In this document: positions 8,900-16,259 of the stretch, one piece after another
How positions within the stretch are numbered: the first letter of the stretch is position 1
Layout: each line of letters begins with the position of its first letter
Assembly: GCA_016235545.1 (NCBI GenBank)
Contig: JACRKB010000011.1
Coordinates: 1 to 33,837 of the forward strand
Direction of reading: 5' to 3'
From: Verrucomicrobiota bacterium
GTDB taxonomy: Bacteria; Verrucomicrobiota; Verrucomicrobiia; Limisphaerales; SXTU01
Length of the DNA stretch: 33,837 bases
Made by a program: the position numbers and the translations under genes
The notes under the pieces: generated by a model
The model's database searches: none
Told to the model about the DNA's origin: nothing
Seen by the model: only the letters and a program-made list of their open reading frames with translations

Positions 8900-9711
8900 A
8901 CGCGGATGCGGCCCTCCAGCTCGCGGATGGCGGTGCCGACCATGTTGAAGTTCACGCGGTCGCGCTTCTGCACGAAGGCGGCGAGCAGGCATTTGTCTGC
9001 GAGCGCGTTGACCAGGCGCGGGATGCCGCCGCTGTAACGGTGGATGCGCCAGACTGCGGGCGCGCTGAAGTAGGGCGAGCCGTTCGCCCCGCACGCAGCG
9101 AGGCGGTGCTGGATGTATTGGCTGACCTCGCGCGGCGTGAGCGGGGCGAGATGGTAGCGGACGGTGATGCGCTGTCGAAGCTGGCGCAGCTCGTGTTTGT
9201 TCAGCCGGTCGCGCAGCTCGGGCTGCCCGAGCAGGATGATTTGAAGGAGCTTGCGGTCGTCGGTTTCGAGGTTGGAGAGCAGCCGGACCTGTTCGAGCAG
9301 CTCCGGTGTGAGGTCCTGCGCCTCGTCAATGATGAGCACGGCGTCGTGGCCCTTCATCACCTGGTCGAGGAGGAACTGGTTGAGCTCCGCAACTGTCTCC
9401 AGACGGTCCAAGCCTTTCACTTGAAGGCCGAACTCCATCGCGATGGCCTTCATCAACTGATCGGAGTTCAGGACCGGGTTGAGGATGAGCGCGGTGGCGT
9501 AGTTGGGGCCGAGGTGCTCGAGCAGCGCGCGGCAGATGGTGGTCTTGCCCGCGCCGACTTCGCCTGTGAGCTGGACGAAGCCCTTGCGCTCGCGGATGCC
9601 GTAGAGCAGATGGTTCAGCGCCTCGCGATGCTTCGCGCTGTAGAACAGGAGCCGCGGGTTCGGGTTGATGTTGAACGGCGGCTCGCGCAGTCCGTAGTAG
9701 TTGAGATACAC
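8896..9711 (-). CDS. ExeA/GspA-like AAA+ ATPase
   Basis: A 271-residue ATPase of the ExeA/GspA family, which uses ATP to help place the type II secretin through peptidoglycan, together with GspB. It begins with the family signature YLNYYGLREPPFNINPNP. Walker A is GEVGAGKTT (50-58) and Walker B is LIIDEAQDL (126-134); the arginine-rich sensor region follows (LRQRITVRYHLAPL). The protein stops before the C-terminal membrane and peptidoglycan-binding parts of classical ExeA, so it is the short cytosolic form. The start codon at 9711 is GTG. Its stop overlaps the GspB-like start (ATGA). Confidence 0.88.
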   Translation of the reverse strand: MYLNYYGLREPPFNINPNPRLLFYSAKHREALNHLLYGIRERKGFVQLTGEVGAGKTTICRALLEHLGPNYATALILNPVLNSDQLMKAIAMEFGLQVKGLDRLETVAELNQFLLDQVMKGHDAVLIIDEAQDLTPELLEQVRLLSNLETDDRKLLQIILLGQPELRDRLNKHELRQLRQRITVRYHLAPLTPREVSQYIQHRLAACGANGSPYFSAPAVWRIHRYSGGIPRLVNALADKCLLAAFVQKRDRVNFNMVGTAIRELEGRIRV

Positions 9712-9778
9712 GCGTTAGCCGAAGTGTTAGGGCAAAGGCGCTTGGCAGGAAAGCCCAGAAATGCACGGGGTGGTAATC

Positions 9779-9883
9779 AGGAGCCAGAAGTCAGGAGACA
9801 GGAGTCAGAATGCAGCGTTCCATGCGTCGGCAGCTCTGAAGATGCAAGTGACGCTGACTCATGGCTTCTGACTCCTGACTCCT
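9779..9883. repeat. Inverted pair of heptamer arrays
   Basis: The left array 9779-9813 is aggagcc, agaagtc, aggagac, aggagtc, agaatgc. The right array 9856-9883 is gactcat, ggcttct, gactcct, gactcct. The two are complementary in inverted orientation and both keep an exact 7-base period. It occupies the gap between the convergent-side end of the MBL hydrolase gene and the ATPase start. Confidence 0.9.
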
Positions 9884-9894
9884 CCCCCCAGCCT

Positions 9895-10827
9895 TCAGAA
9901 CACCTCCGGCACGCCCTCCTCCATGATGCGGAGATGCTGCGTGAGCTTGTCACGCCGCGCGATGTCGCGCAGCCAGCGCGGCGGCTCGTCCATCTCCTCG
10001 AAGGACAGCTTGAATGTGCCGTAGTGCATCGGGATGAACCATTTTGACTTAACCTCGCGGAAGGCCTTCGCCGCCTCGTCCGGCCCCATGTGGACCTTGC
10101 GGAAACTCTCCGGGTAGTATGCGCCGATGGGCAGCAGCGCGATCTCGGGCGCGAGGCGCGAGCCGATCTCCTTGAAGCCGTCGAAGTAGGCGCTGTCGCC
10201 CGCGTGATAGACGGTGCGGCCCTGGTGCTCCAGCACGAAGCCGCCGTAGCCGCGGTGCTTGTCCGTAATCGTGCGCGCGCCCCAGTGCTTGCAGGGCGTG
10301 AGCGTCACCTTCCAGTCGCCGTGGCTGAAGCTCTCCCACCATTGCAGCTCGACGATGCGGCTGAAGCCCAGCCCCTTCGCCAGCGGGGCCATGCCCCAGG
10401 GCATCACGCCGATCTTCGGGTGCGGCAGCTTGCGGATGGACGGCTTGTGGAAGTGGTCGAAGTGCGCGTGCGTGAGCAGCACGAGGTCAATCGGCGGCAG
10501 GTCGTCAATCTTCAGGCCCGATCGCTTGAGCCGCTTCAGCATGAAAAGCCAGTTGGCGAAGTTCGGATCAATCAACGCGTTGAGGTCGTTGAACTGCACG
10601 AGGAACGACGCGTGGCCGATCCACGTCAGCGCGAGCTGGCCGCGATCGAGCTTCGGAAATGTCGGCGGCTTGTGCTCACCGAGCCGTCGAGTGATGAGCG
10701 CCTTCCACACCATCTCGCGGAAGAACGTGCGCGGGTTGAAAGCCTTCGTTGGCGTGAGCTCCTTGAGCGACCTCGGCAGCTTGCGGCGACCGGAAGCGGC
10801 GTGACCGTGTCCTGAACCTGGCTCCAT
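9895..10827 (-). CDS. Metallo-beta-lactamase-fold hydrolase (UlaG/NAPE-PLD-like)
   Basis: A 310-residue metal-dependent hydrolase. ATG 10827 is chosen over an in-frame start at 10899, because the extra residues would overlap the divergent gene's upstream region and an AGAGAG stretch lies just upstream of 10827. IGHASFLVQF (70-79) is the first beta motif. THAHFDHFH (119-127) is the metal-binding motif. GDSAYFDGFKEIG and MHYGTFKL later in the protein supply further metal ligands. Members hydrolyse phosphodiesters or lactones, for example N-acylphosphatidylethanolamine or ascorbate lactone. The substrate here is not clear. A basic, serine-rich N terminus of about 20 residues has no obvious signal function. 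Confidence 0.85.
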   Translation of the reverse strand: MEPGSGHGHAASGRRKLPRSLKELTPTKAFNPRTFFREMVWKALITRRLGEHKPPTFPKLDRGQLALTWIGHASFLVQFNDLNALIDPNFANWLFMLKRLKRSGLKIDDLPPIDLVLLTHAHFDHFHKPSIRKLPHPKIGVMPWGMAPLAKGLGFSRIVELQWWESFSHGDWKVTLTPCKHWGARTITDKHRGYGGFVLEHQGRTVYHAGDSAYFDGFKEIGSRLAPEIALLPIGAYYPESFRKVHMGPDEAAKAFREVKSKWFIPMHYGTFKLSFEEMDEPPRWLRDIARRDKLTQHLRIMEEGVPEVF

Positions 10828-10928
10828 AGCGTGCTCTCTTTGACGGGGTAATGAAGCCACAAGCCCCGCGATCTGAAAGCCCAATTTTGCGCTTTGCACA
10901 ACCCGCCCTGCCGCCGTTTCATCGCCGC

Positions 10929-11480
10929 ATGACTTTGGAAGAACGGCTCGACACCTACCTCCGCAACAAGCCCGTGCTGGGCAACGGCGTTTATCTCGCC
11001 AAGACCGCCGTCGTCCTGGGCGACGTGACGCTCGGCGACAACTCCAGCGTGTGGTTTGGCGCGGTGCTGCGCGGCGACATCAACCGCATCGTCGTCGGCG
11101 CGAACTCCAACATCCAGGACAACGCCGTCGTGCATCTCGCCGACGAGTTCCCCTGCCTCATCGGCGATTGGGTCACGGTGGGCCACTCCGCCATCATCCA
11201 CGCCTGCACCATCGGCGACGAATGCCTCATCGGCATGGGCGCGACCATCCTCGACGGCGCGGAGATCGGCGCGCAGAGCATCGTCGGTGCGAACGCGCTG
11301 GTGACGGGCGGGACGAAGGTGCCGCCGGGTTCACTTGTGCTCGGTTCCCCGGCAAAGGTAGTCCGTGCGCTCACGCCGGAGGAACGCGCGGGCTTGAAAT
11401 ACTGGGCGGAGAAATACGTGGGCAACGGCGCCTTCTGCCTGAAGCACAATCTCAACATGGGCGCGCCGCTGGCTACGTAG
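10929..11480 (+). CDS. Gamma-class carbonic anhydrase family protein
   Basis: A 183-residue left-handed beta-helix protein of the gamma-carbonic anhydrase/YrdA/PaaY family. These are trimers that bind zinc between subunits. Hexapeptide repeats run through GDVTLGDNSSVWFGAVLRGD, GANSNIQDNAVVH and TIGDECLIGMGATILDG. The three metal histidines are the one in NAVVH and the two in GHSAIIHAC. An in-frame ATG lies at 10851, but the family normally starts close to MTLEERLDTYL, so 10929 is used. It is divergent from the MBL hydrolase with about 100 bases between starts. Carbonic anhydrase activity is not assured, as many members act on other substrates or are inactive. Confidence 0.9.
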   Translation: MTLEERLDTYLRNKPVLGNGVYLAKTAVVLGDVTLGDNSSVWFGAVLRGDINRIVVGANSNIQDNAVVHLADEFPCLIGDWVTVGHSAIIHACTIGDECLIGMGATILDGAEIGAQSIVGANALVTGGTKVPPGSLVLGSPAKVVRALTPEERAGLKYWAEKYVGNGAFCLKHNLNMGAPLAT

Positions 11481-11554
11481 TCGGAGGCTTCACCCTGCGC
11501 TTCGGGAATTGCGACTCGCCATCCGCGTCCTGAAGGCTTCGACCACGGTTGCCA

Positions 11555-12391
11555 CTACGGCTTCCGCGTGTGGGACAGGAACCACTCGTAGAGCTTCGGG
11601 TTGTTGTAGGTCGCAGTCCACGAGTCGTGACCCGCCTCGGGATAAACCGTCAGTTGCACATCCTTCACGCCAGCCTTCTTGAGCGCCTCCACCATGCGCT
11701 CCGATTCGGCGAGCGGCACGCCTGTGTCCTTCCCGCCGTGAAACGCCCAGACCGGGAGCGACTTGAGCGCATCCGCCTTCGTGCGCGAGGCCACGAGGAT
11801 GTCAATCCGCTCGCCCCCGCCGCAGATGGGCGCGACCGCCGCGAAGCGCTCCGGAGATTTGGACAGCAGCGCCCAGGAGCCATAGCCGCCCATGCTCAGG
11901 CCCGTGAGACAAACCCGGCCCGTGTCCACCTTGTGGCTGGCGATGACGCTGTCCAGCAGCGCAAGCAACGCCTCCGCCTCCCAGCGCCCGCCGACGGGGC
12001 ACTGCGGCGAGACGACGATGAAATTCTCAGTAAGCAGCTTCGTGGCGGCCTCGCGGCCCTTGCGGCCCTCGTCGGACTCGTTCTTCGGCACGGGCGGATT
12101 CCGCTTCACCAGCTTGGGCGGGCCGTGGACGGCGACGAGCGGGAGGTTCGTGCCGCGTTCGCCCGAGCCGTGGAGGAAGAGGATGAGCGGCCACCTCTTC
12201 GCCGCCTTCGCGTCGTAGCCAGGCGGCAGGTAGAGCAGGTAGCCGAGCTCCACTTTCTGGGTGAGCTGTGTCTGGAACTTCTGATGCGTCTGCATCAGTT
12301 CTGGGTCGGGAGCTTGGGCTGCTGCAGCTGCTACGAAAAACAAGCTGGCGGCGCACAACCAGCCAAGCGAGGGAAGGGCGTGTCGAGTCAT
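11555..12391 (-). CDS. Secreted alpha/beta hydrolase (predicted esterase/peptidase)
   Basis: A 278-residue exported alpha/beta hydrolase. A signal peptide covers about 1-26, ending AAAAAQA. FLHGSGERG (72-80) forms the oxyanion region, GLSMGG (164-169) carries nucleophile Ser166, KDTG supplies Asp222 and AGHDSW carries His255. The combination resembles the COG4099 predicted peptidase/PHB-depolymerase-like group common in Verrucomicrobiota. The reading frame is open far upstream of 12391, but that upstream part is antisense to the divergent gene. The substrate is not clear; ester-linked plant polymer side chains are a reasonable guess only. It ends 74 bases from the convergent carbonic anhydrase gene. 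Confidence 0.87.
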   Translation of the reverse strand: MTRHALPSLGWLCAASLFFVAAAAAQAPDPELMQTHQKFQTQLTQKVELGYLLYLPPGYDAKAAKRWPLILFLHGSGERGTNLPLVAVHGPPKLVKRNPPVPKNESDEGRKGREAATKLLTENFIVVSPQCPVGGRWEAEALLALLDSVIASHKVDTGRVCLTGLSMGGYGSWALLSKSPERFAAVAPICGGGERIDILVASRTKADALKSLPVWAFHGGKDTGVPLAESERMVEALKKAGVKDVQLTVYPEAGHDSWTATYNNPKLYEWFLSHTRKP

Positions 12392-12502
12392 AGAATTGGG
12401 AGGAGTATTGCCGGACGCGGTGCCGCTGTGCAAGCCGCCCCCAGCGCACCCGCAAGATGCCTCGCTTGACAAGCGGCGGACGCGCCGATTGAGTCGCGGG
12501 CC

Positions 12503-12970
12503 ATGAAGCACGCCGACAATTCTCTCGCCCGCCTCCCAGCGCTTTGGCTCGCAGGCGGCTGGCTCAGCCTCGCTCTCCTCAGCCCGCTTCTTGCCGCAGA
12601 CAAGCTGGAGAAGCTGGAGAAGCCCGCCGCAGCCGCGACCCAGTCCGTCACCGGCAAGTGGACATACACGCTTGAAGTTTCCTTCGACACCTCCCTCGAT
12701 TTCACCGCCGAGTTGAAGCAGGACGGCGAGAGCGTCACTGGCTCCGTCACGGTGCAGGAGGTGAGGACCGCGATTGAGAAGGGCAGGTTCAAGGAGGGCC
12801 AGCTCACCTTCGAAATCCCGCGCGAGTATGGCGGCACGAAGTTCATGTCCCGCTACCAAGGCAGGCTCGCCGGCGACACGCTCAAGGGCAAAATCCTTTC
12901 CGGCACCGCGCCGCTGGAGCGCAGCTACGAGTGGAACGCCAAGCGGGCCAAACCCGCTGCGAAGCCGTGA
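12503..12970 (+). CDS. Secreted small beta-sheet protein, unknown function
   Basis: A 155-residue exported protein. The signal peptide ends near SPLLAAD (about 31). The mature part reads VTGKWTYTLEV, FTAELKQDGESVTGSV, GQLTFEIPREYGG, RYQGRLAGDTLKGKI, SYEWNAKR. This is the repeated beta-strand pattern of a small lipocalin-like secreted domain I know from Planctomycetes and Verrucomicrobiota, of unknown function, in which the closing W-AKR is typical. A basic, alanine- and proline-rich tail follows. It is divergent from the esterase with about 110 bases between starts. A TTGACA lies at 12466-12471, but no convincing -10 box follows it. Confidence 0.78.
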   Translation: MKHADNSLARLPALWLAGGWLSLALLSPLLAADKLEKLEKPAAAATQSVTGKWTYTLEVSFDTSLDFTAELKQDGESVTGSVTVQEVRTAIEKGRFKEGQLTFEIPREYGGTKFMSRYQGRLAGDTLKGKILSGTAPLERSYEWNAKRAKPAAKP

Positions 12971-12995
12971 GCGGAGCCGTTCGACCACTCAACTG

Positions 12996-13188
12996 AACCT
13001 AAATCCGGCAGTTGAAACTTAACGCAAAGACGCAAAGACGCAGGGCCGCAAAGAAAACCGACTTGGTTGGTTTCGCTCCCGACTTCACCGCGCCGGTGAA
13101 TGCACTTCAGCTTGGCAACCCAACCCAATTCTTTCCTCACTGCGCCTTTGCGTCTCTGCGCCTTTCCGTTAACTGCGGTTTCCAGGTT
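12996..13188. repeat. Inverted pair of period-8 arrays
   Basis: The left array is acgcaaag, acgcaaag, acgcaggg, ccgcaaag (13022-13053). The right array is tgcgcctt, tgcgtctc, tgcgcctt, tccgttaa (13141-13172). Less regular outer arms are 12996-13012 and 13171-13188. It is non-coding. Together with the next element it explains most of the 338-base gap before the M81 gene. Confidence 0.9.
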
Positions 13189-13202
13189 GATCTGACTTGG
13201 AC

Positions 13203-13308
13203 AATGGCGAATGGCGAATTCCGAGCGGCGACTCCCGGCGCTTGCGCCACCAAGCCAAGTGCAGACTGGCTGAGATTTGACATTCGCAATTCCTGATTTG
13301 CCATTCTC
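13203..13308. repeat. Inverted pair of heptamer arrays ending at a start codon
   Basis: The left array is aatggcg, aatggcg, aattccg (13203-13223). The right array is cattcgc, aattcct, gatttgc, cattctc (13281-13308). The last heptamer touches the ATG of the M81 gene at 13309, so the gene has no Shine-Dalgarno and the array is its leader. Confidence 0.9.
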
Positions 13309-14784
13309 ATGCGTGTCCTCTTCGCCGGCCTCTTCCACGAGACTCACACATTCCTCGCCGGCACCACCGGCCTTGCGGACTTCCAAGTGCGGCTCGGTGA
13401 TGAGCTGCTCACCAGCGCCGGTGACGCCTCGCCGCTCGGTGGAGCGCTGGAGTCCGCGCGCGGCTACGGCTGGACCGTGCTCCCGACCGCCGACTTCCGC
13501 GCCTCGCCCAGCGCGACGGTGACGGATGAAGTCGTCGAAATTTTCTGGCACGAGTTCCGCCAGCGCGCCGAACCGGAGTTGCAGCGCGGCGTGGACGCCA
13601 TTTATCTGGTGCTGCACGGCGCGATGGTTTCCGAATCGCTGCCGGACGTGGAAGGCGAGCTGCTCGCGCGGCTCCGTGCGCTGCCGGGAGCCGCGAGCAT
13701 CCCCGTCTTCGGAGTGTTCGACCTGCACGCGAACTTCTCGCCAGCGATGGCGGCGCACGCCAACTGCCTTGTCGCCTACCGCGAAAACCCGCACACCGAC
13801 GGGCGCGAATCAGCGGTGCGTGCCGCCGGGCTCCTGCAACGCTGCTTCGAGACCGGCCAGGTTCCGCGCATGGTTTTCGAGCCGGTGCCAGTGATGTGGC
13901 CGCCCACGGGCACTGGCACCTCGGGCGAGCCGATGCGTGGCTTGGAGGCGCTGGCCCGGCAAATCGAGTCGGCGCACGCCGGGATTTGGGCCGCGAATGT
14001 TGTCGCCGGCTTCTCCTTCGCCGACACGCTGGACACGGGCGTGAGCTTTTTGATCGCCACGACCGGCAGCGATGCCGAGGCCCGTGCCGCGCTGGCGGAA
14101 CTTTCTTCACTCGCCCTGCGCACCAAGGAGATCGGCAACGCCACCGAGCCGCCGGTGGATGAAGTGCTCGCGAAGCTGCTCCCCGTGCCGCCGGGCCTCA
14201 CCGTGCTCGTCGAGCCGTCGGAGAACATCGGTGGCGGCGCACCCGGCGATGGCACCGGCCTGCTCCGCGCGATGCTCCGGCACCGCCTGCCCAATTGCGC
14301 CATCGCCATCAACGACCCCGAGGCAGTCGCACGGCTCGCCGCCTTGCCGCTCGGCGCACGCGTCACCTTGCCCATCGGCGGCAAGGGCAGCCGGCTTGAC
14401 GCAGGCCCTCTGTCGCTCGAAGTGGAATTGCTCTCCTGCCGCGACGGGCACTTCAAACTCGAAGACAAGCAAAGCCACCTCGCCTCGATGTGCGGAGACG
14501 CGTTTGACATGGGGCCGTGCGCTGTCGTGCGGCACGCGGGCGTGACGATTCTGCTCACCAGCCGCAGGACACCGCCTTTCGACCTTGGCCAATGGCGCAG
14601 CCAGGGCTTGGAGCCAAAGAGTTTTTCCTTCATCGGCGTGAAGGCCGCCGTCGCGCACCGCCGCGCCTATGACTCGATTGCCGCACGGATGCTGTGGGTG
14701 GACACGCCCGGCCCCTGCACGAGCAACCTCCGCTCGCTGCCGTATCAACGCATCCGCCGACCGGTGTTTCCCCTCGACCGTTAG
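13309..14784 (+). CDS. M81 family metallopeptidase (MlrC-like)
   Basis: A 491-residue cytosolic protein of the MlrC (DUF1485) family. Its founding member finishes the breakdown of linearised microcystin; most relatives have unknown substrates. The start RVLFAGLFHETHTF and the later VFDLHANFS (near 143) supply the conserved metal residues His and Asp/His. YRENPHTDG, the central GAGISF-like VVAGFSFADT, NIGGGAPGDGT and the C-terminal GHFKLEDKQSHLASMCGDAFDMGPCAVVR block all match the family order. Length is normal. A short inverted-repeat arm overlaps the stop codon at the 3' end. The name does not imply toxin degradation here. Confidence 0.92.
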   Translation: MRVLFAGLFHETHTFLAGTTGLADFQVRLGDELLTSAGDASPLGGALESARGYGWTVLPTADFRASPSATVTDEVVEIFWHEFRQRAEPELQRGVDAIYLVLHGAMVSESLPDVEGELLARLRALPGAASIPVFGVFDLHANFSPAMAAHANCLVAYRENPHTDGRESAVRAAGLLQRCFETGQVPRMVFEPVPVMWPPTGTGTSGEPMRGLEALARQIESAHAGIWAANVVAGFSFADTLDTGVSFLIATTGSDAEARAALAELSSLALRTKEIGNATEPPVDEVLAKLLPVPPGLTVLVEPSENIGGGAPGDGTGLLRAMLRHRLPNCAIAINDPEAVARLAALPLGARVTLPIGGKGSRLDAGPLSLEVELLSCRDGHFKLEDKQSHLASMCGDAFDMGPCAVVRHAGVTILLTSRRTPPFDLGQWRSQGLEPKSFSFIGVKAAVAHRRAYDSIAARMLWVDTPGPCTSNLRSLPYQRIRRPVFPLDR

Positions 14785-14805
14785 GGAAGCGCTGAACAAA
14801 TGCCC

Positions 14806-14883
14806 AACCACAAAGACACCAAGAACACAAAGAGCCAATTTCTTGGGGCTTTCTCTCTGTGTCCTTCGTGTCTTTGTGGTTAA
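14806..14883. repeat. Inverted repeat with mixed period-8/9 words
   Basis: The left arm is 14806-14834 (aaccacaaagacaccaag, then aacacaaagag). The right arm is 14853-14883. The same word family forms the inner arms at 6015-6046 and 6131-6162. Shorter outer arms at 14780-14795 and 14885-14900 pair imperfectly (13 of 16), and the left one overlaps the M81 stop codon. Confidence 0.88.
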
Positions 14884-14894
14884 ATCAGCGTTTC

Positions 14895-15097
14895 CTTAGC
14901 CGGAGCGATGCAGTTGGCTGGGGAGCGCACGCGGCCCGCGTGCTGTCGTCGCCGGCCCGGCGACGACTTCGTTCCACCATTCTGCTCCGCACTGCTGGGT
15001 GGGAAGAAAGATGGAGTGGCGAAGGGATTTGGCGGGCCGCCCAATCCAGCAGGCCGGCGGCCTGCGCTCCCCAGCCAACTGAATCGTTCCGGCTTAG
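14895..15097. repeat. Long inverted repeat, 35-bp arms
   Basis: The arms 14895-14929 and 15063-15097 match at 32 of 35 when inverted. Smaller hairpins inside include gcacgcggcccgcgtgc and a CGTCGCCGG palindrome. No coding signature is seen. The remaining part of this 588-base gap holds only the possible small gene at 15193-15309. Confidence 0.9.
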
Positions 15098-15192
15098 GGC
15101 GGGACCTCCCGCCAGCAGGAGCGCGGCTGTCTCGGGTGAATTCCTCAGGCAGTTTGGAGTGCGAAGGGCACTGCCAGTGCTCAAATCCTTCC

Positions 15193-15309
15193 GTGCGCTC
15201 GCTCTGTCAAATCGTGGATGAAGTGCTGCCCGTGCTGGCGTTTCTCGTCTATGTGCTGGCGGAGGCGGCGGTCATATACGGGGTTCTCAAGTGGGCCGGG
15301 GCGGTGTGA
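15193..15309 (+). CDS. Possible 38-residue single-helix membrane protein
   Basis: A short frame from GTG 15193 (or GTG 15214) to the TGA at 15309. It encodes an acidic N terminus (CQIVDEVLPV), one clear hydrophobic helix (LAFLVYVLAEAAVIYGVL) and a short KWAGAV tail. It is followed 63 bases later by rsmI. The frame stays open upstream through repeat DNA, which weakens the start assignment. No good Shine-Dalgarno is visible. The only evidence is the helix and its position, so it may be chance. Confidence 0.3.
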   Translation: MRSLCQIVDEVLPVLAFLVYVLAEAAVIYGVLKWAGAV

Positions 15310-15372
15310 GAGCGCCGGCTTCTACGTTGAAAATTCGTTTCGCTCCGCCCTCTCCACTGGCACGCTGCGCGC

Positions 15373-16113
15373 ATGGAACGCACGCTGCCACCGCTGGCTC
15401 CCGGCACCCTCTACCTCGTCGCCACGCCCATCGGCAACCTTGAGGACATCACGTTCCGCGCGCTCCGTGTGCTGCGGGAGTGCGACGTGATCGCCGCCGA
15501 GGACACGCGCCGCACAGGGCAGTTGCTGAAGCACTTTGAAATCTCCAAGCCGATGGTGAGCTACTTCCAGTTTAACGAGGCGAAGCGTTCCGAGGAAATC
15601 CTTTCCCGACTCGAACGCGGTGAGAAAGTCGCGCTTGTCACCGACGCTGGCACACCCGGCATCAGCGACCCCGGCGAGCGCGTCGTGCGCGCGGCGGTGG
15701 CAGCGGGCCGGCGCGTCGAGTCGGTGCCCGGCCCGTGCGCGCTGGTCGCCGCACTGACAGCGAGCGGGCTGCCGACGGATGAGTTTCATTTCATCGGCTT
15801 TCTGCCGCACAAGTCCGGGCGGCGGCGCAACCAGCTTGAAGCGTTGAAGCAATTTGCCGGCACGCTTGCGCTCTACGAGTCGCCCTACCGCATCGAGAAG
15901 CTGCTGGGCGAGCTGAACGAGGTTTTCCCCGGCCGCACCGTGGTCCTGGCGCGAGAGCTGACGAAGAAGTTCGAGGAGTTTCTGCGCGGCAAGCCCGCTG
16001 AACTGCTCGCGCTCGTGGCCAAGCGCTCGCTGAAGGGCGAGTTCGTCGTGCTGGTCAGCGGCGAGGAAGAGTTGCCCACGGGTGACGCGGGTCACGCGGA
16101 TGAAACTCCCTGA
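15373..16113 (+). CDS. rsmI: 16S rRNA (cytidine1402-2'-O)-methyltransferase
   Basis: A 246-residue SAM-dependent methyltransferase that modifies C1402 in the decoding centre of the small ribosomal subunit. Family motifs appear in order: LYLVATPIGNLEDITFRAL, CDVIAAEDTRRT, VALVTDAGTPGISDPG, VPGPCALVAALTASGL, FHFIGFLPHKSGRR, YESPYRIEKLL and LARELTKKFEEFLRG. It is slightly shorter than the E. coli enzyme. The last ten or so residues (TGDAGHADETP) are encoded by a period-9 repeat arm that overlaps the stop region, so the natural C terminus seems to have been replaced. It starts with ATG 15373. Confidence 0.95.
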   Translation: MERTLPPLAPGTLYLVATPIGNLEDITFRALRVLRECDVIAAEDTRRTGQLLKHFEISKPMVSYFQFNEAKRSEEILSRLERGEKVALVTDAGTPGISDPGERVVRAAVAAGRRVESVPGPCALVAALTASGLPTDEFHFIGFLPHKSGRRRNQLEALKQFAGTLALYESPYRIEKLLGELNEVFPGRTVVLARELTKKFEEFLRGKPAELLALVAKRSLKGEFVVLVSGEEELPTGDAGHADETP

Positions 16114-16161
16114 CGCCGGGGTTCGTTTTCCATCCGTGCCAACCGAGTTATCTGCGCGCAA
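16072..16161. repeat. Inverted repeat with period-9 words, overlapping the rsmI end
   Basis: The left arm 16072-16105 lies inside rsmI and closely matches the complement of 6192-6222. The right arm 16127-16161 is a weaker inverted partner (catccgtgc, then caaccgagttatctgcg). The stop codon (16111-16113) falls between the two arms. Confidence 0.82.
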
Positions 16162-16259
16162 AACGTCTTCCTCCGAATAGCGCTCCACCGTGTCGCGTCG
16201 CCCATTAGCCGGCGTGGCGGTTGGCTTTTCTCCGCTGTTCGATACGCTGGCCGAGTCGC

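Noticed and set aside
12466-12492. TTGACA followed by a GATTGA as a promoter for the small secreted protein
   Set aside because: The -10 is poor and would leave almost no leader before the ATG at 12503.
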